This document shows, piece by piece, positions 43,670 to 51,237 of a DNA stretch of 64,000 bases. Source of the DNA: Pontibacter pudoricolor. Lineage in GTDB: Bacteria > Bacteroidota > Bacteroidia > Cytophagales > Hymenobacteraceae. The first letter of the stretch is position 1. Each line of letters opens with the position of its first letter. Where the stretch lies: the NCBI RefSeq assembly GCF_010092985.1, contig NZ_CP048106.1, forward strand, positions 62,001 through 126,000. Direction: 5' to 3'. The notes under the pieces were generated by a model. It was not told where the DNA came from. It made no database searches and saw nothing but the letters and a program-made list of their open reading frames with translations. The translations under genes were made by a program, and so were the position numbers.

Positions 43670-44663
43670 AAAGACGCAATACCTTGCGTCTCCTGCTACA
43701 GGCTATAACAAAAAGCTTTATAGTTTAATTTGCTGTGGGGCTATTTTGTTCTTATGGTAGATGCCATTACTGCTTGAACAGCCTTTGGAGACGCAAGGTA
43801 TTGCGTCTCTACATTTACGGGCAGGAAAAATCTATTTAATGGCTTCTTGCCTTAGAGGGGGAGCCATTATTGTTTTATCTGCTTTTGAAGACGCAAAATA
43901 TTGCGTCTCTGCATTGGTGGAAACTTCTCCACATAACTTCGTAAAAACTGCTATGGATAAGTATAAAAGTGCCTACCGTATTCCTTCTGCCCGTTTGGTA
44001 AATTGGGATTATGGTTCGCATGGACTTTATTTCATAACTATCTGCACAAAAGAGAAGGAACATTACTTTGGAGAGATTTATTCTCCTCCCGAAACCCAAC
44101 TACAGCCAGGAACGCCATCTGAGACGCAAAGTATTGCGTCTCTACGGAAAACAGTGATTGGAGAAATTGCATTTAAATACTGGAAACAGATTCCTGACTA
44201 TCACCCGTTTGTGGAGCTTGACGAATTTATAGTTATGCCTAACCATGTGCATGCAATTATTTTCATCAACAAACCTGAATTTGAGCAATGGCAGGAAAAT
44301 AAGTTTGGACCTCAATCTGGCAACTTAGCTTCTATTATCAGAGGTTATAAAGCTGCTGTAAAAAAGTATGCCACTATAAACCAAGTAGATTTTTCCTGGC
44401 AAAACCGCTATTTCGACAGGGTCATTCGTTCAGAAAAAGAACTCCAAAACATAAGGAACTATATTTATAACAATCCTTCAAACTGGGAAGGCGAGAAGAA
44501 TAATCCTGAAAATCTATTTATGTAGAGACGCAATACCTTGCGTCTCCAAAAGCTGTTCTAATAGTAATGGCATCTACTATAAAAACAAAATACCTTACCC
44601 GCTACCCAAACTGTAAAGCTTTTTGTTATGGCTTGTCGCAGGACACGCAAGGTATTGCGTCTC
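43670..44663. mobile_element. RAYT transposase with REP-like palindromes (REPtron-like block)
   Basis: A block of about 1 kb between the metG terminator and the MFS gene. It contains REP-like palindromes (arms near GAGACGCAA / TTGCGTCTC) at 43672-43691, 43787-43810, 43889-43908, 44121-44142, 44525-44546 and 44642-44663, in both orientations, with the RAYT gene among them. The units 43672-43810 and 44525-44663 are inverted relatives of one another (139 bp each), each with two palindromes. At both edges it abuts terminator sequence (see the terminator entry). Such blocks spread by HUH transposase action on the hairpins. Confidence 0.8.
43953..44525 (+). CDS. REP-associated tyrosine transposase (RAYT), Y1/IS200-like
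   Basis: A 190-residue single-strand HUH transposase of the RAYT group. The start AYRIPSARLVNWDYGSHGLYFITICT is typical; EFIVMPNHVHAIIF (residues 91-104) holds the HUH pair H98-V-H100, IIRGYKAAVKKYA and WQNRYFDRVIRSEKELQNIRNYI follow, with the catalytic Tyr probably Y170 in NYIYNNP. The ATG at 43953 was chosen because upstream in-frame sequence is only translated repeat. Residues 57-64 (ETQSIASL) are the translation of a REP-like palindrome at 44121-44142, lying in a loop between GEIYSPPE and RKTVIGEIAF. Its stop codon abuts the next REP copy. Confidence 0.92.
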   Translation: MDKYKSAYRIPSARLVNWDYGSHGLYFITICTKEKEHYFGEIYSPPETQLQPGTPSETQSIASLRKTVIGEIAFKYWKQIPDYHPFVELDEFIVMPNHVHAIIFINKPEFEQWQENKFGPQSGNLASIIRGYKAAVKKYATINQVDFSWQNRYFDRVIRSEKELQNIRNYIYNNPSNWEGEKNNPENLFM

Positions 44664-44685
44664 TACACAAAAAAGCCCCGCAGCA

Positions 44686-45924
44686 CTACCCCGCAACTAT
44701 AGCTAGTTTTGCAAACCGTTGTTTTTCCATCTGGTGGATAACTAAGTACAAACCTACTGCAGCAACTACAGCCAGTCCGCCGCAAGCCCACCAAAGCATG
44801 TCAAAACCATGTGCTGCAATTATAGTAGTGCCAAGGTAGGGAGCCAGAACATGCGCAGCTGCATACGAAATGGTATAAAGTCCCATGTAAGCACCCCGGT
44901 TATCAATGTTAGAGCGGTCAACAGTTATAGTTGACATGAAGGGCATCGCCAGAATCTCGGAAATACTCAGCAGTAACATCGACACAAAAAGCACACTTAC
45001 CTGCGGGAACAGGTTAAGCAGCACAAACGAGAAACCAAGCATTAAGAGTCCGCTCGCGACCAATAATGATTTCTTTGCCTGCTCGCCCAGCAAATACACT
45101 ACAATCATCTCCAGTAAAAACACGATCATCCCGTTCAGGGCCATCAGCAAACCAATGCGGGCTTCAGACAAAGCATGCACCTGTTTATAGTATAGGGGCA
45201 GGGTGGCAAACAGCTGGAAGAAGATCATGGCAAATAAACTGCACAGGATCACAAAAAGAATAAACCACTTGTCGCGGTAAGGCGACTGAACAACCGGAGC
45301 AGCAGAAGTGGACTCTGCTTTTTTGACAGGCCGGTGCCCTTGCTGTGCCCTGAAGTATACAAAAAAGAAGATGCCGGCAGCAACACAGGTAACGCCATCA
45401 GCAATAAAAAGCCATTTATAAGAGAGGGCAGCCACCAGGCCGCCTACAGCCGGACCAATGGAAAAGCCCAGGTTTATAGCCATCCTGTTCAGAGAAAAGG
45501 CACGGGTAATATTTTCGGGCCTGGCGTAAAAGGCAATGGATGCGGCATTTGCAGGACGAAGCATATCGTTTACCAGGCTCAGAATAAAAACACCGGCTGC
45601 CATATACTCGAACTGCCTTAAGTTAAGCAGTAAAAAGTACAGGCTGCCACCTAACACAAGGCTCACATACTGGACTTTAAAATGGCCTATCTTATCGGTT
45701 AGCCAGCCGCCCAGAAAAGCGCCGCACATAGCACCCAACCCGTAGATACTCAGAATGGCACCGGTCTCCTTTAAACTATAGTTAAGTTCGGTAGTAAGGT
45801 ACACACCCAGGAAAGGTATCACCATGGCACCACTCCGGTTTATCAGCATCACCACCGACATCATCCAGGTCTGATGGGAGAGGCCACCGAATGCATTGCG
45901 GTATAGTTGGAGTACGCGTTTCAT
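44686..45924 (-). CDS. Major facilitator superfamily transporter
   Basis: A 412-residue inner-membrane protein with 12 predicted transmembrane helices and a central polar loop (RAQQGHRPVKKAESTSAAP). The motif A-like segment between helices 2 and 3 is FLGGWLTDKIGHFKV. Such sugar/drug-type MFS proteins export or import small molecules by proton antiport; substrate unknown. Its 3' end abuts a duplicated half of the metG terminator rather than a full hairpin of its own. Confidence 0.92.
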   Translation of the reverse strand: MKRVLQLYRNAFGGLSHQTWMMSVVMLINRSGAMVIPFLGVYLTTELNYSLKETGAILSIYGLGAMCGAFLGGWLTDKIGHFKVQYVSLVLGGSLYFLLLNLRQFEYMAAGVFILSLVNDMLRPANAASIAFYARPENITRAFSLNRMAINLGFSIGPAVGGLVAALSYKWLFIADGVTCVAAGIFFFVYFRAQQGHRPVKKAESTSAAPVVQSPYRDKWFILFVILCSLFAMIFFQLFATLPLYYKQVHALSEARIGLLMALNGMIVFLLEMIVVYLLGEQAKKSLLVASGLLMLGFSFVLLNLFPQVSVLFVSMLLLSISEILAMPFMSTITVDRSNIDNRGAYMGLYTISYAAAHVLAPYLGTTIIAAHGFDMLWWACGGLAVVAAVGLYLVIHQMEKQRFAKLAIVAG

Positions 45925-46032
45925 AGATTAGGGGTACGATGTGTGCTAATGCGAAATATAGGTAGAAGCTTTGAAATCAGGAATAATATAAAGGCGGAGC
46001 GACGGCTTAATTTAGGGAAGGGGAAAAGGAAT

Positions 46033-46335
46033 TTATTTCCAGAATAGTATTAAGATTATAGTATTATAGAGTATGTTATACAAGATGATTACTGTTGTGA
46101 TTCCTCCAAAACAACCAGCCTCTAACTTATTTCCATTATCAAACTGATTTTTGAAATAGTAGAAGGTATGTATTATAGCAACCAAGACAAAAATGAACGT
46201 AACCGGTAGGATAATATTTCTTGCGTAACCAGCGTCTGAGTACCCTAATCCGAAACTAAAGAAACCGGCAACAAACATGATTAATCCTGTGAAGAAGAAA
46301 TAAGGTGTCTTCTGTGATAGTAAGAATTGATGCAT
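46033..46335 (-). CDS. Small membrane protein, hypothetical
   Basis: A 100-residue protein with three hydrophobic segments (YFFFTGLIMFVAGFFSF, NIILPVTFIFVLVAIIHTFYYF, VIILYNILYNTIILILF). It is not recognised. AT-rich compared with neighbours, so it may be newly acquired. The acyltransferase gene precedes nothing shared with it, with a 14-bp gap between the two on the same strand. Confidence 0.55.
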   Translation of the reverse strand: MHQFLLSQKTPYFFFTGLIMFVAGFFSFGLGYSDAGYARNIILPVTFIFVLVAIIHTFYYFKNQFDNGNKLEAGCFGGITTVIILYNILYNTIILILFWK

Positions 46336-46349
46336 CGGTAAACTATAGT

Positions 46350-47426
46350 TTATGTTTCTAACCTTGCTGTTATAGTTTTGCTCACTTTCTGGCCCAGTTT
46401 AATAAAGTATTGCTCGTAGTAGCGATACACCAGTTGGCTGGCAATAACTGTTACAACTATAGCTACTATAATAGTAAGCCAGGGAGAGAAGTTGTATTGC
46501 TTGGCAGCAAACTTTACTACTTTATAAACCAGCGGGTGCAACAGGTAAAGTGCATAACTTATTTCGCCCAATGTGTGTAAGGGCATATGCAGCACTTTAG
46601 GAAACGTAACAGGCAGCTTGTACATGGCAAAGCAAACTGCCAGGCAGGTAGCAGAAAAAATGAAACGGTTCCAGTCGGTGACCAGCGTTACGGTATTTCC
46701 GGAAGCCGGGTAAACTATAAACACAACTATACCAGCCAGCAACAACCCGATCAAAGGTAAAGCAGGTAAAGCCTTGTACTTTGTGAAATACCCAATTGCC
46801 ACACCTCCCAGAAACAGGAAGATCTGGTTAAAAGGGTTTACATAATCGCGCCACTGGTTGGCAAGCGGAACAGCATCGTTTATACTATAGAAAGCGAAGT
46901 ATGCGCCCAGCCCAACTATAAATACGCAAACTATAGCAAAGGCCAACCGGCTAAACCTGGCAGCAAACAGGAATAATGGGAAGAAAAGGTAAAAAACCAG
47001 CTCATTGCCAATAGACCACACGCCTACACCGATCGGTTCATCCCAGCTCACAAAACCAAACAGCCCGGTGAAATTGAGCAGGATGCGGTCCCAGTCGCGG
47101 AGCGTAGGGTCGATGACCAGGTAAACCGGCATGATGAGCCAGAGCAGCGGGAACAATCTGAAAATACGCTTCAGGTAAAAGTCTGTGAGTGATGCCTTGC
47201 CGGGTTGCAGGCGTGCTTCGTACACATGGTACAGGGTTAGTCCGCTCAGAACATAAAATATAGCTACCCCATATAACCCGATACGGCCCCAGAAACTTTC
47301 AGCCTCCATGTGGCCCAGGGTCCAGCTCTGGAAATGGTACAGCAAAATGCCAAAAGCCGCCAGCCCCCGAACATAATCAAGGGAAGTTACTCTGCCTGGC
47401 GCCTGTTTTACCTGCTGTACCGTCAT
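46350..47426 (-). CDS. Acyltransferase 3 family protein (OafA/YrhL-like)
   Basis: A 358-residue inner-membrane acyltransferase with about ten transmembrane helices. Family hallmarks are the N-terminal RVTSLDYVRGLAAFGILLYHF (with the conserved R and H of the R/K-x10-H motif), the DFYLKRIFRLFPLLWL region, and VGVWSIGNELVFYLFFPLF. These enzymes add acetyl or other acyl groups to surface glycans such as O-antigen or peptidoglycan. The target is unknown. It ends near a small membrane gene and begins 17 bases after pth. Confidence 0.92.
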   Translation of the reverse strand: MTVQQVKQAPGRVTSLDYVRGLAAFGILLYHFQSWTLGHMEAESFWGRIGLYGVAIFYVLSGLTLYHVYEARLQPGKASLTDFYLKRIFRLFPLLWLIMPVYLVIDPTLRDWDRILLNFTGLFGFVSWDEPIGVGVWSIGNELVFYLFFPLFLFAARFSRLAFAIVCVFIVGLGAYFAFYSINDAVPLANQWRDYVNPFNQIFLFLGGVAIGYFTKYKALPALPLIGLLLAGIVVFIVYPASGNTVTLVTDWNRFIFSATCLAVCFAMYKLPVTFPKVLHMPLHTLGEISYALYLLHPLVYKVVKFAAKQYNFSPWLTIIVAIVVTVIASQLVYRYYEQYFIKLGQKVSKTITARLET

Positions 47427-47443
47427 GCTAAATCTATCGTTGC

Positions 47444-48088
47444 TTACTTGGTATTGAACTGGTTCATGGTGCGCTCCAGCCCGATCGTCCCGAAGGAGAT
47501 AACTGCATCTGCCGATTTTTCGATCAATGTCTGTAGTTCGGCCTGCTCGTCGTTACTGAAGTTGCTCAGTACATAATCTACCTGTTTGCCTTTATGAAAA
47601 GCATCGCCAACGCCAAACCGAAGCCGCGGATAGTTGTTGTTGCCCAGCGTTTGCTCTATGTGTTTTAAACCATTGTGCCCACCGGCGCTTCCTTTCATCC
47701 GGATGCGCAATGTACCAAAAGGCAAAGCTATATCATCTGTAATGACCAGCATCTGCTCCGGTGTAAGTTTAAGGGAGTTCAGCCAATGGCCAACTGCCTT
47801 GCCGCTCAGGTTCATGTAGGTGGTTGGCTTTACCAGTACAAAAGTGCGGCCCTTTACTTTAATTTCGGCTACAAAGGCGTGGCGGCTTACATCAAATTTT
47901 GCATCGTGTTTTTTTGCCAGGTAATCGAGCACCATAAAGCCGATGTTGTGGCGCGTTTCAGCGTATTCAGGTCCAATGTTTCCAAGGCCAACTATAAGGT
48001 ATTTCATGCTTGTATCTTTGGGTACGGCAGGAGTTTCAGGTGTAAAGCCCAGCCATTGTTTTATAGTCTTAAGTGTAGAATTGATCAC
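47444..48088 (-). CDS. pth: Peptidyl-tRNA hydrolase
   Basis: A 214-residue protein that frees tRNA from peptidyl-tRNA dropped from ribosomes. The core starts KYLIVGLGNIGPEYAETRHNIGF, with the catalytic His in TRHNIGF; KPTTYMNLSGKAV, DDIALPFGTLRIRMKGSAGGHNGLKHI and YPRLRFGVG are present. The frame begins at a GTG (48088) with a 27-residue extension INSTLKTIKQWLGF..KDTS before the family's usual Met (48007). The extension looks protein-like, but the shorter start cannot be excluded. It belongs to the prs-rplY-pth cluster. Confidence 0.92.
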   Translation of the reverse strand: MINSTLKTIKQWLGFTPETPAVPKDTSMKYLIVGLGNIGPEYAETRHNIGFMVLDYLAKKHDAKFDVSRHAFVAEIKVKGRTFVLVKPTTYMNLSGKAVGHWLNSLKLTPEQMLVITDDIALPFGTLRIRMKGSAGGHNGLKHIEQTLGNNNYPRLRFGVGDAFHKGKQVDYVLSNFSNDEQAELQTLIEKSADAVISFGTIGLERTMNQFNTK

Positions 48089-48135
48089 TAAATTAATTGT
48101 TGATGGTTGAATTGTTGATTGTTTAAACTATAGAT

Positions 48136-48244
48136 GTTTAGAATTTTCAGAAAATCAGTGAAAGATGCCCTTGCTGTGTGTTTTCACCAGCAAGTACTTT
48201 TTGATAAAGGTATAGTTGTTGGTGAAAACACCAACAACGGCAGG
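48136..48244. repeat. 109-bp dispersed repeat, copy 2
   Basis: Full-length relative of 34501-34609 in the same orientation. Its hairpin GTTGTTGGTG-AAAA-CACCAACAAC is at 48215-48238. It sits in the 320-bp pth-rplY spacer, which otherwise has AACAATTAAAC-type simple repeats (48265-48335) and no gene. Confidence 0.85.
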
Positions 48245-48348
48245 AAACTTCTGGTTTAATGAATATAACAATCTAACAATGCAGCAATTTAACAATTAAA
48301 CCAGTTAGCCATTTAACAATTAAACAGTTTAACCTTTAAGCAGAAACA

Positions 48349-48386
48349 AAAAATCCTGCCCCGCATGCAGCGGAACAGGATCTTTT
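48349..48386 (-). terminator. Terminator of rplY
   Basis: ATCCTG (48353-48358) and CAGGAT (48376-48381) enclose a second small stem CCGC/GCGG. On the minus strand the structure ends in a run of T. Confidence 0.7.
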
Positions 48387-48408
48387 ACTATAAAGTAGCG
48401 TTTGCTGC

Positions 48409-48999
48409 TTATTTTTTGCCGCCGCGAGCTTCTTCCATCTGAGCACTCTTAAGCGCACGTGGAATAGTTACTGTAGCAACTGGAGCAAGCGGGTTGGTAA
48501 GAATTTCGAAGTTACCACCTGTGTTGATCTTGCTAACTTTGATTGATTTACCAAGCTCAAGGTCAGAGATATCAACTTCGATATAATCTGGAAGGTTAGC
48601 AGGAAGAGCTTTAACTTTAAGCTTACGCAGCTTAGTTACCAGCTTACCACCAACAATTACACCTGGAGATGTACCTACCATTTTAACCGGAATTTCCATC
48701 TTCACCGGCTTGTCTTCCTGTAACTCAAGGAAGTCAACGTGTAAAAGCATTTCGTTAACCGGGTGGAACTGTACGTCCTGCATCACAGCTCTGTAGTGTG
48801 TGCCTTCAATATTCAGGTCTACTTCGTATACTTCCGGAGAATAAACTAAGTCTCTGAACAGGATAGCTGGTGCGTAGAAGTGAACTTGCTCAGCGCCGCC
48901 ATATAATACACCTGGTACATAAGACTCATTACGCAGCTCTTTCGTCTGCGATTTACCGAGATTTGCTCTTTTAAACCCTATAATCTCTAAAGTTTTCAT
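48409..48999 (-). CDS. rplY: 50S ribosomal protein L25, CTC form
   Basis: A 196-residue L25/CTC protein that binds 5S rRNA. It has the N-terminal L25 domain (about 1-95; MKTLEIIGFKRANLGKSQTKELR, NESYVPGVLYGG) and the C-terminal CTC TL5-like domain (about 96-185; VKMEIPVKMVGTSPGVIVGGKLVTKLRKLKVKALPANLPDYIEVDISDL). The ATG at 48999 is the family's normal start. Part of the conserved prs-rplY-pth cluster. Confidence 0.95.
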   Translation of the reverse strand: MKTLEIIGFKRANLGKSQTKELRNESYVPGVLYGGAEQVHFYAPAILFRDLVYSPEVYEVDLNIEGTHYRAVMQDVQFHPVNEMLLHVDFLELQEDKPVKMEIPVKMVGTSPGVIVGGKLVTKLRKLKVKALPANLPDYIEVDISDLELGKSIKVSKINTGGNFEILTNPLAPVATVTIPRALKSAQMEEARGGKK

Positions 49000-49232
49000 A
49001 AAAATGAATTTGTTAAAATTTTTCGAGCCACAAAGGTATGGGTTTTTTAATTGCTGATTGTTAAATTGTTGATTGTTTTTTCTCAAAACGCCCAAGCAAC
49101 TATAAATCAGATTCCTATGCCGTTTTGCAGGCTGTCTTTTATTTAAACTGATCGAAGCTAAAATACTGAATGGCTGAACCGTTGAAAGAGAAATCCAACT
49201 ATTCAGCCATTCAGCCTTTTAACAAGTTTATA

Positions 49233-50162
49233 TTATATAAACAGCGAGCTGATAGACTCGTGCGTTACTACGTTGTTAATGGCGCGTGCAAACAGTTCAG
49301 AGAACGTTAGCACTTTTATTTTAGAAGACTCCTGCTTTAACGGGATGGTATCAGAAACTACCAGTTCTTCCAGTACAGAATTCTCGATGCGCTCGTAAGC
49401 CGGACCCGAAAGGACAGGGTGTGTAGCAATGGCACGTACCGTTCTGGCACCTTTCTCTTTTAGTAGCTCAGCAGCTTTGGTTATAGTTCCGGCAGTGTCA
49501 ACCATGTCATCTACCAGCACCACATCCAGGCCTTCCACATTACCGATTACCTGCATCGAGGCGATCTCGTTTGCGCGAACTCTGTGCTTATCGCAGACAA
49601 CCATCTCAGCTCCGAAATTTTTGGCAAACGCTCTTGTTCTTACCACGCCGCCCACGTCAGGAGATGCGAAGATAAGGCTTGAGCCCAGGTTCAGGCTACG
49701 CAGGTAAGGTACAAAGATGGCCGATCCATCCAGATGATCTACCGGGATATCAAAGAAACCCTGGATCTGGCCTGCATGCAGGTCGCAGGTCATCAGGCGG
49801 TCAGCGCCGCAAGCCTGTACGGCATTTGCCAGCACTTTGGCACCGATCGATACGCGCGGCTTGTCTTTTCTGTCCTGGCGGGCATAGCCATAGTAAGGCA
49901 TTACCACAATTACCTTATGCGCCGAGGCACGCTTGGCAGCATCTACCAGCAACATCAGTTCCATCAGGTTATCGGCAGGCGGAAAAGTAGAAAGCACTAT
50001 AAATACTTCGGCACCGCGCACAGACTCGTTGTAGTGTACACCAATTTCGCCATCACTGAAACGGGAAATGGTTAAGTCGCCTAATTGCGTGCCGTAAGCA
50101 ACAGCAATTTTTTCAGCTAAGTAGCGTGAGGCGGAACCGGAGAAGATCTTTACCAGGGGCAT
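49233..50162 (-). CDS. prs: Ribose-phosphate diphosphokinase (PRPP synthetase)
   Basis: A 309-residue enzyme making PRPP from ribose-5-phosphate and ATP, the branch point to purine, pyrimidine, His and Trp synthesis. It has MPLVKIFSGSASRYLAEKIA at the start, the flexible loop with KDKPRVSIGAKVLAN, the metal/ATP DLHAGQIQGFFDIPVDHL segment, and the PRPP-binding loop VVLVDDMVDTAGTI. The length is normal. It is the first gene of the prs-rplY-pth cluster. Confidence 0.97.
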   Translation of the reverse strand: MPLVKIFSGSASRYLAEKIAVAYGTQLGDLTISRFSDGEIGVHYNESVRGAEVFIVLSTFPPADNLMELMLLVDAAKRASAHKVIVVMPYYGYARQDRKDKPRVSIGAKVLANAVQACGADRLMTCDLHAGQIQGFFDIPVDHLDGSAIFVPYLRSLNLGSSLIFASPDVGGVVRTRAFAKNFGAEMVVCDKHRVRANEIASMQVIGNVEGLDVVLVDDMVDTAGTITKAAELLKEKGARTVRAIATHPVLSGPAYERIENSVLEELVVSDTIPLKQESSKIKVLTFSELFARAINNVVTHESISSLFI

Positions 50163-50392
50163 AGTTTTCTTAATGCTAAATGAAGGGTTTAGGTTAAGGT
50201 TATTATGCCTGCAAAGCTACGAAATAACTTTTTAGCCAACCCCGATTTTAGAGATAAAATATATGCGATCTGAAAACTATAACTCCATGAATCAGAAAGT
50301 TTAGGAATAATACGGGAAGATCTTGAAGCATGGTTATTTGTATATATAACCTCGGCTATATATACTTACATATACATATCCAAAACCTAATT

Positions 50393-50902
50393 ATGAACAG
50401 ACTATTTACTTTAACATCAAACGTGACCAGGGCAGTTGCTTTTTTGGTTATCCTGTCGCTGGCGGCCTGCGAAAAAGAAGAGGAAACAAATTTGCAGGAA
50501 ATACTGGTAAAACAGGAGTGGGAGCAAGCGTCGCCTTACAGTGATCCATCCTTTCCGTGGCATAAAGAATTTTATCACATCACCTTCAGAACCGATAATA
50601 CCTGCACCATTGTGCTGGACTATGGCGGCGCAACAAATCCTGCTACCGCTGCCGGGCCGCAAACTATAGAAAGTGTTTATGAAGTAGATAATGCCACCCG
50701 TACCATCTCATTTCCGGAGCCTATAAGCACTGTGTATTGGGGCGATAATCAGGAAAAGCTTTCAGTGTTCATTAAAGACTGGAAAATAAAAAGCCTTAAT
50801 GGTAATACCCTTGAAACCGAGCCATCACCAAACTATAAATCGCCGGATATACCTCACTTCGTGATCGGGGTGAACTGGTATAAATTTAAAGCGATAGAAT
50901 AA
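50393..50902 (+). CDS. Hypothetical lipoprotein
   Basis: A 169-residue predicted lipoprotein, signal MNRLFTLTSNVTRAVAFLVILSLAAC (C26), start chosen for it over an AT-rich upstream extension. The mature part is probably beta-rich (ITFRTDNTCTIVLDYGG, TRTISFPEPIS, KLSVFIKDWKIKSLNGNTLETE), like Bacteroidota lipocalin-like or DUF4923-type proteins. No certain family. Confidence 0.68.
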   Translation: MNRLFTLTSNVTRAVAFLVILSLAACEKEEETNLQEILVKQEWEQASPYSDPSFPWHKEFYHITFRTDNTCTIVLDYGGATNPATAAGPQTIESVYEVDNATRTISFPEPISTVYWGDNQEKLSVFIKDWKIKSLNGNTLETEPSPNYKSPDIPHFVIGVNWYKFKAIE

Positions 50903-51021
50903 CAGGCCGGTTTATTGGTGGCGTGTGAAGTTCGAAGTTAAAGTGGAGAAAACTATAAGCTGGTAAGGCAGGAAGAATAAGCAGGCAATGCAGTTCACAG
51001 CTATAGTTGCGCTATAAAACA

Positions 51022-51054
51022 AAAAAGCCCTTAGATCTGATCTAAGGGCTTTTT
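51022..51054 (-). terminator. Terminator after tRNA-Gln
   Basis: AAAAAGCCCTTAGA (51022-51035) and TCTAAGGGCTTTTT (51041-51054) form a perfect 14-bp stem with a 5-base loop, 4 bases beyond the tRNA 3' end on the minus strand. Confidence 0.93.
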
Positions 51055-51058
51055 AAGT

Positions 51059-51130
51059 TGTCCGACCAGGTTTCGAACCTGGACTCTTCTGAACCAAAAT
51101 CAGACGTGTTGCCAGTTACACCATCGGACA
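51059..51130 (-). tRNA. tRNA-Gln (anticodon UUG)
   Basis: The minus strand folds as a 72-nt tRNA: acceptor TGTCCGA/TCGGACA, D arm TGGTGTAACTGGCAACAC, anticodon arm TCTGA-TTTTGGT-TCAGA with anticodon TTG, and T arm CCAGG-TTCGAAC-CTGG. No encoded CCA is seen at the 3' end. It follows purL on the same strand. Confidence 0.95.
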
Positions 51131-51237
51131 GAGTACCTACTAGATTTCAGGGTGGAAGCCCCTTCGTCGTTCAGTGATGCAAAGATAGACAGACGATTTT
51201 AAACTGCAAACATTTGCTTCAAAAAAAATCTAAAAAT

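Noticed and set aside
43761..43952. N-terminal extension of the RAYT frame
   Set aside because: The extension is translated repeat sequence (ETQGIASL, EDAKYCVSA) upstream of the conserved start MDKYKSAYR.
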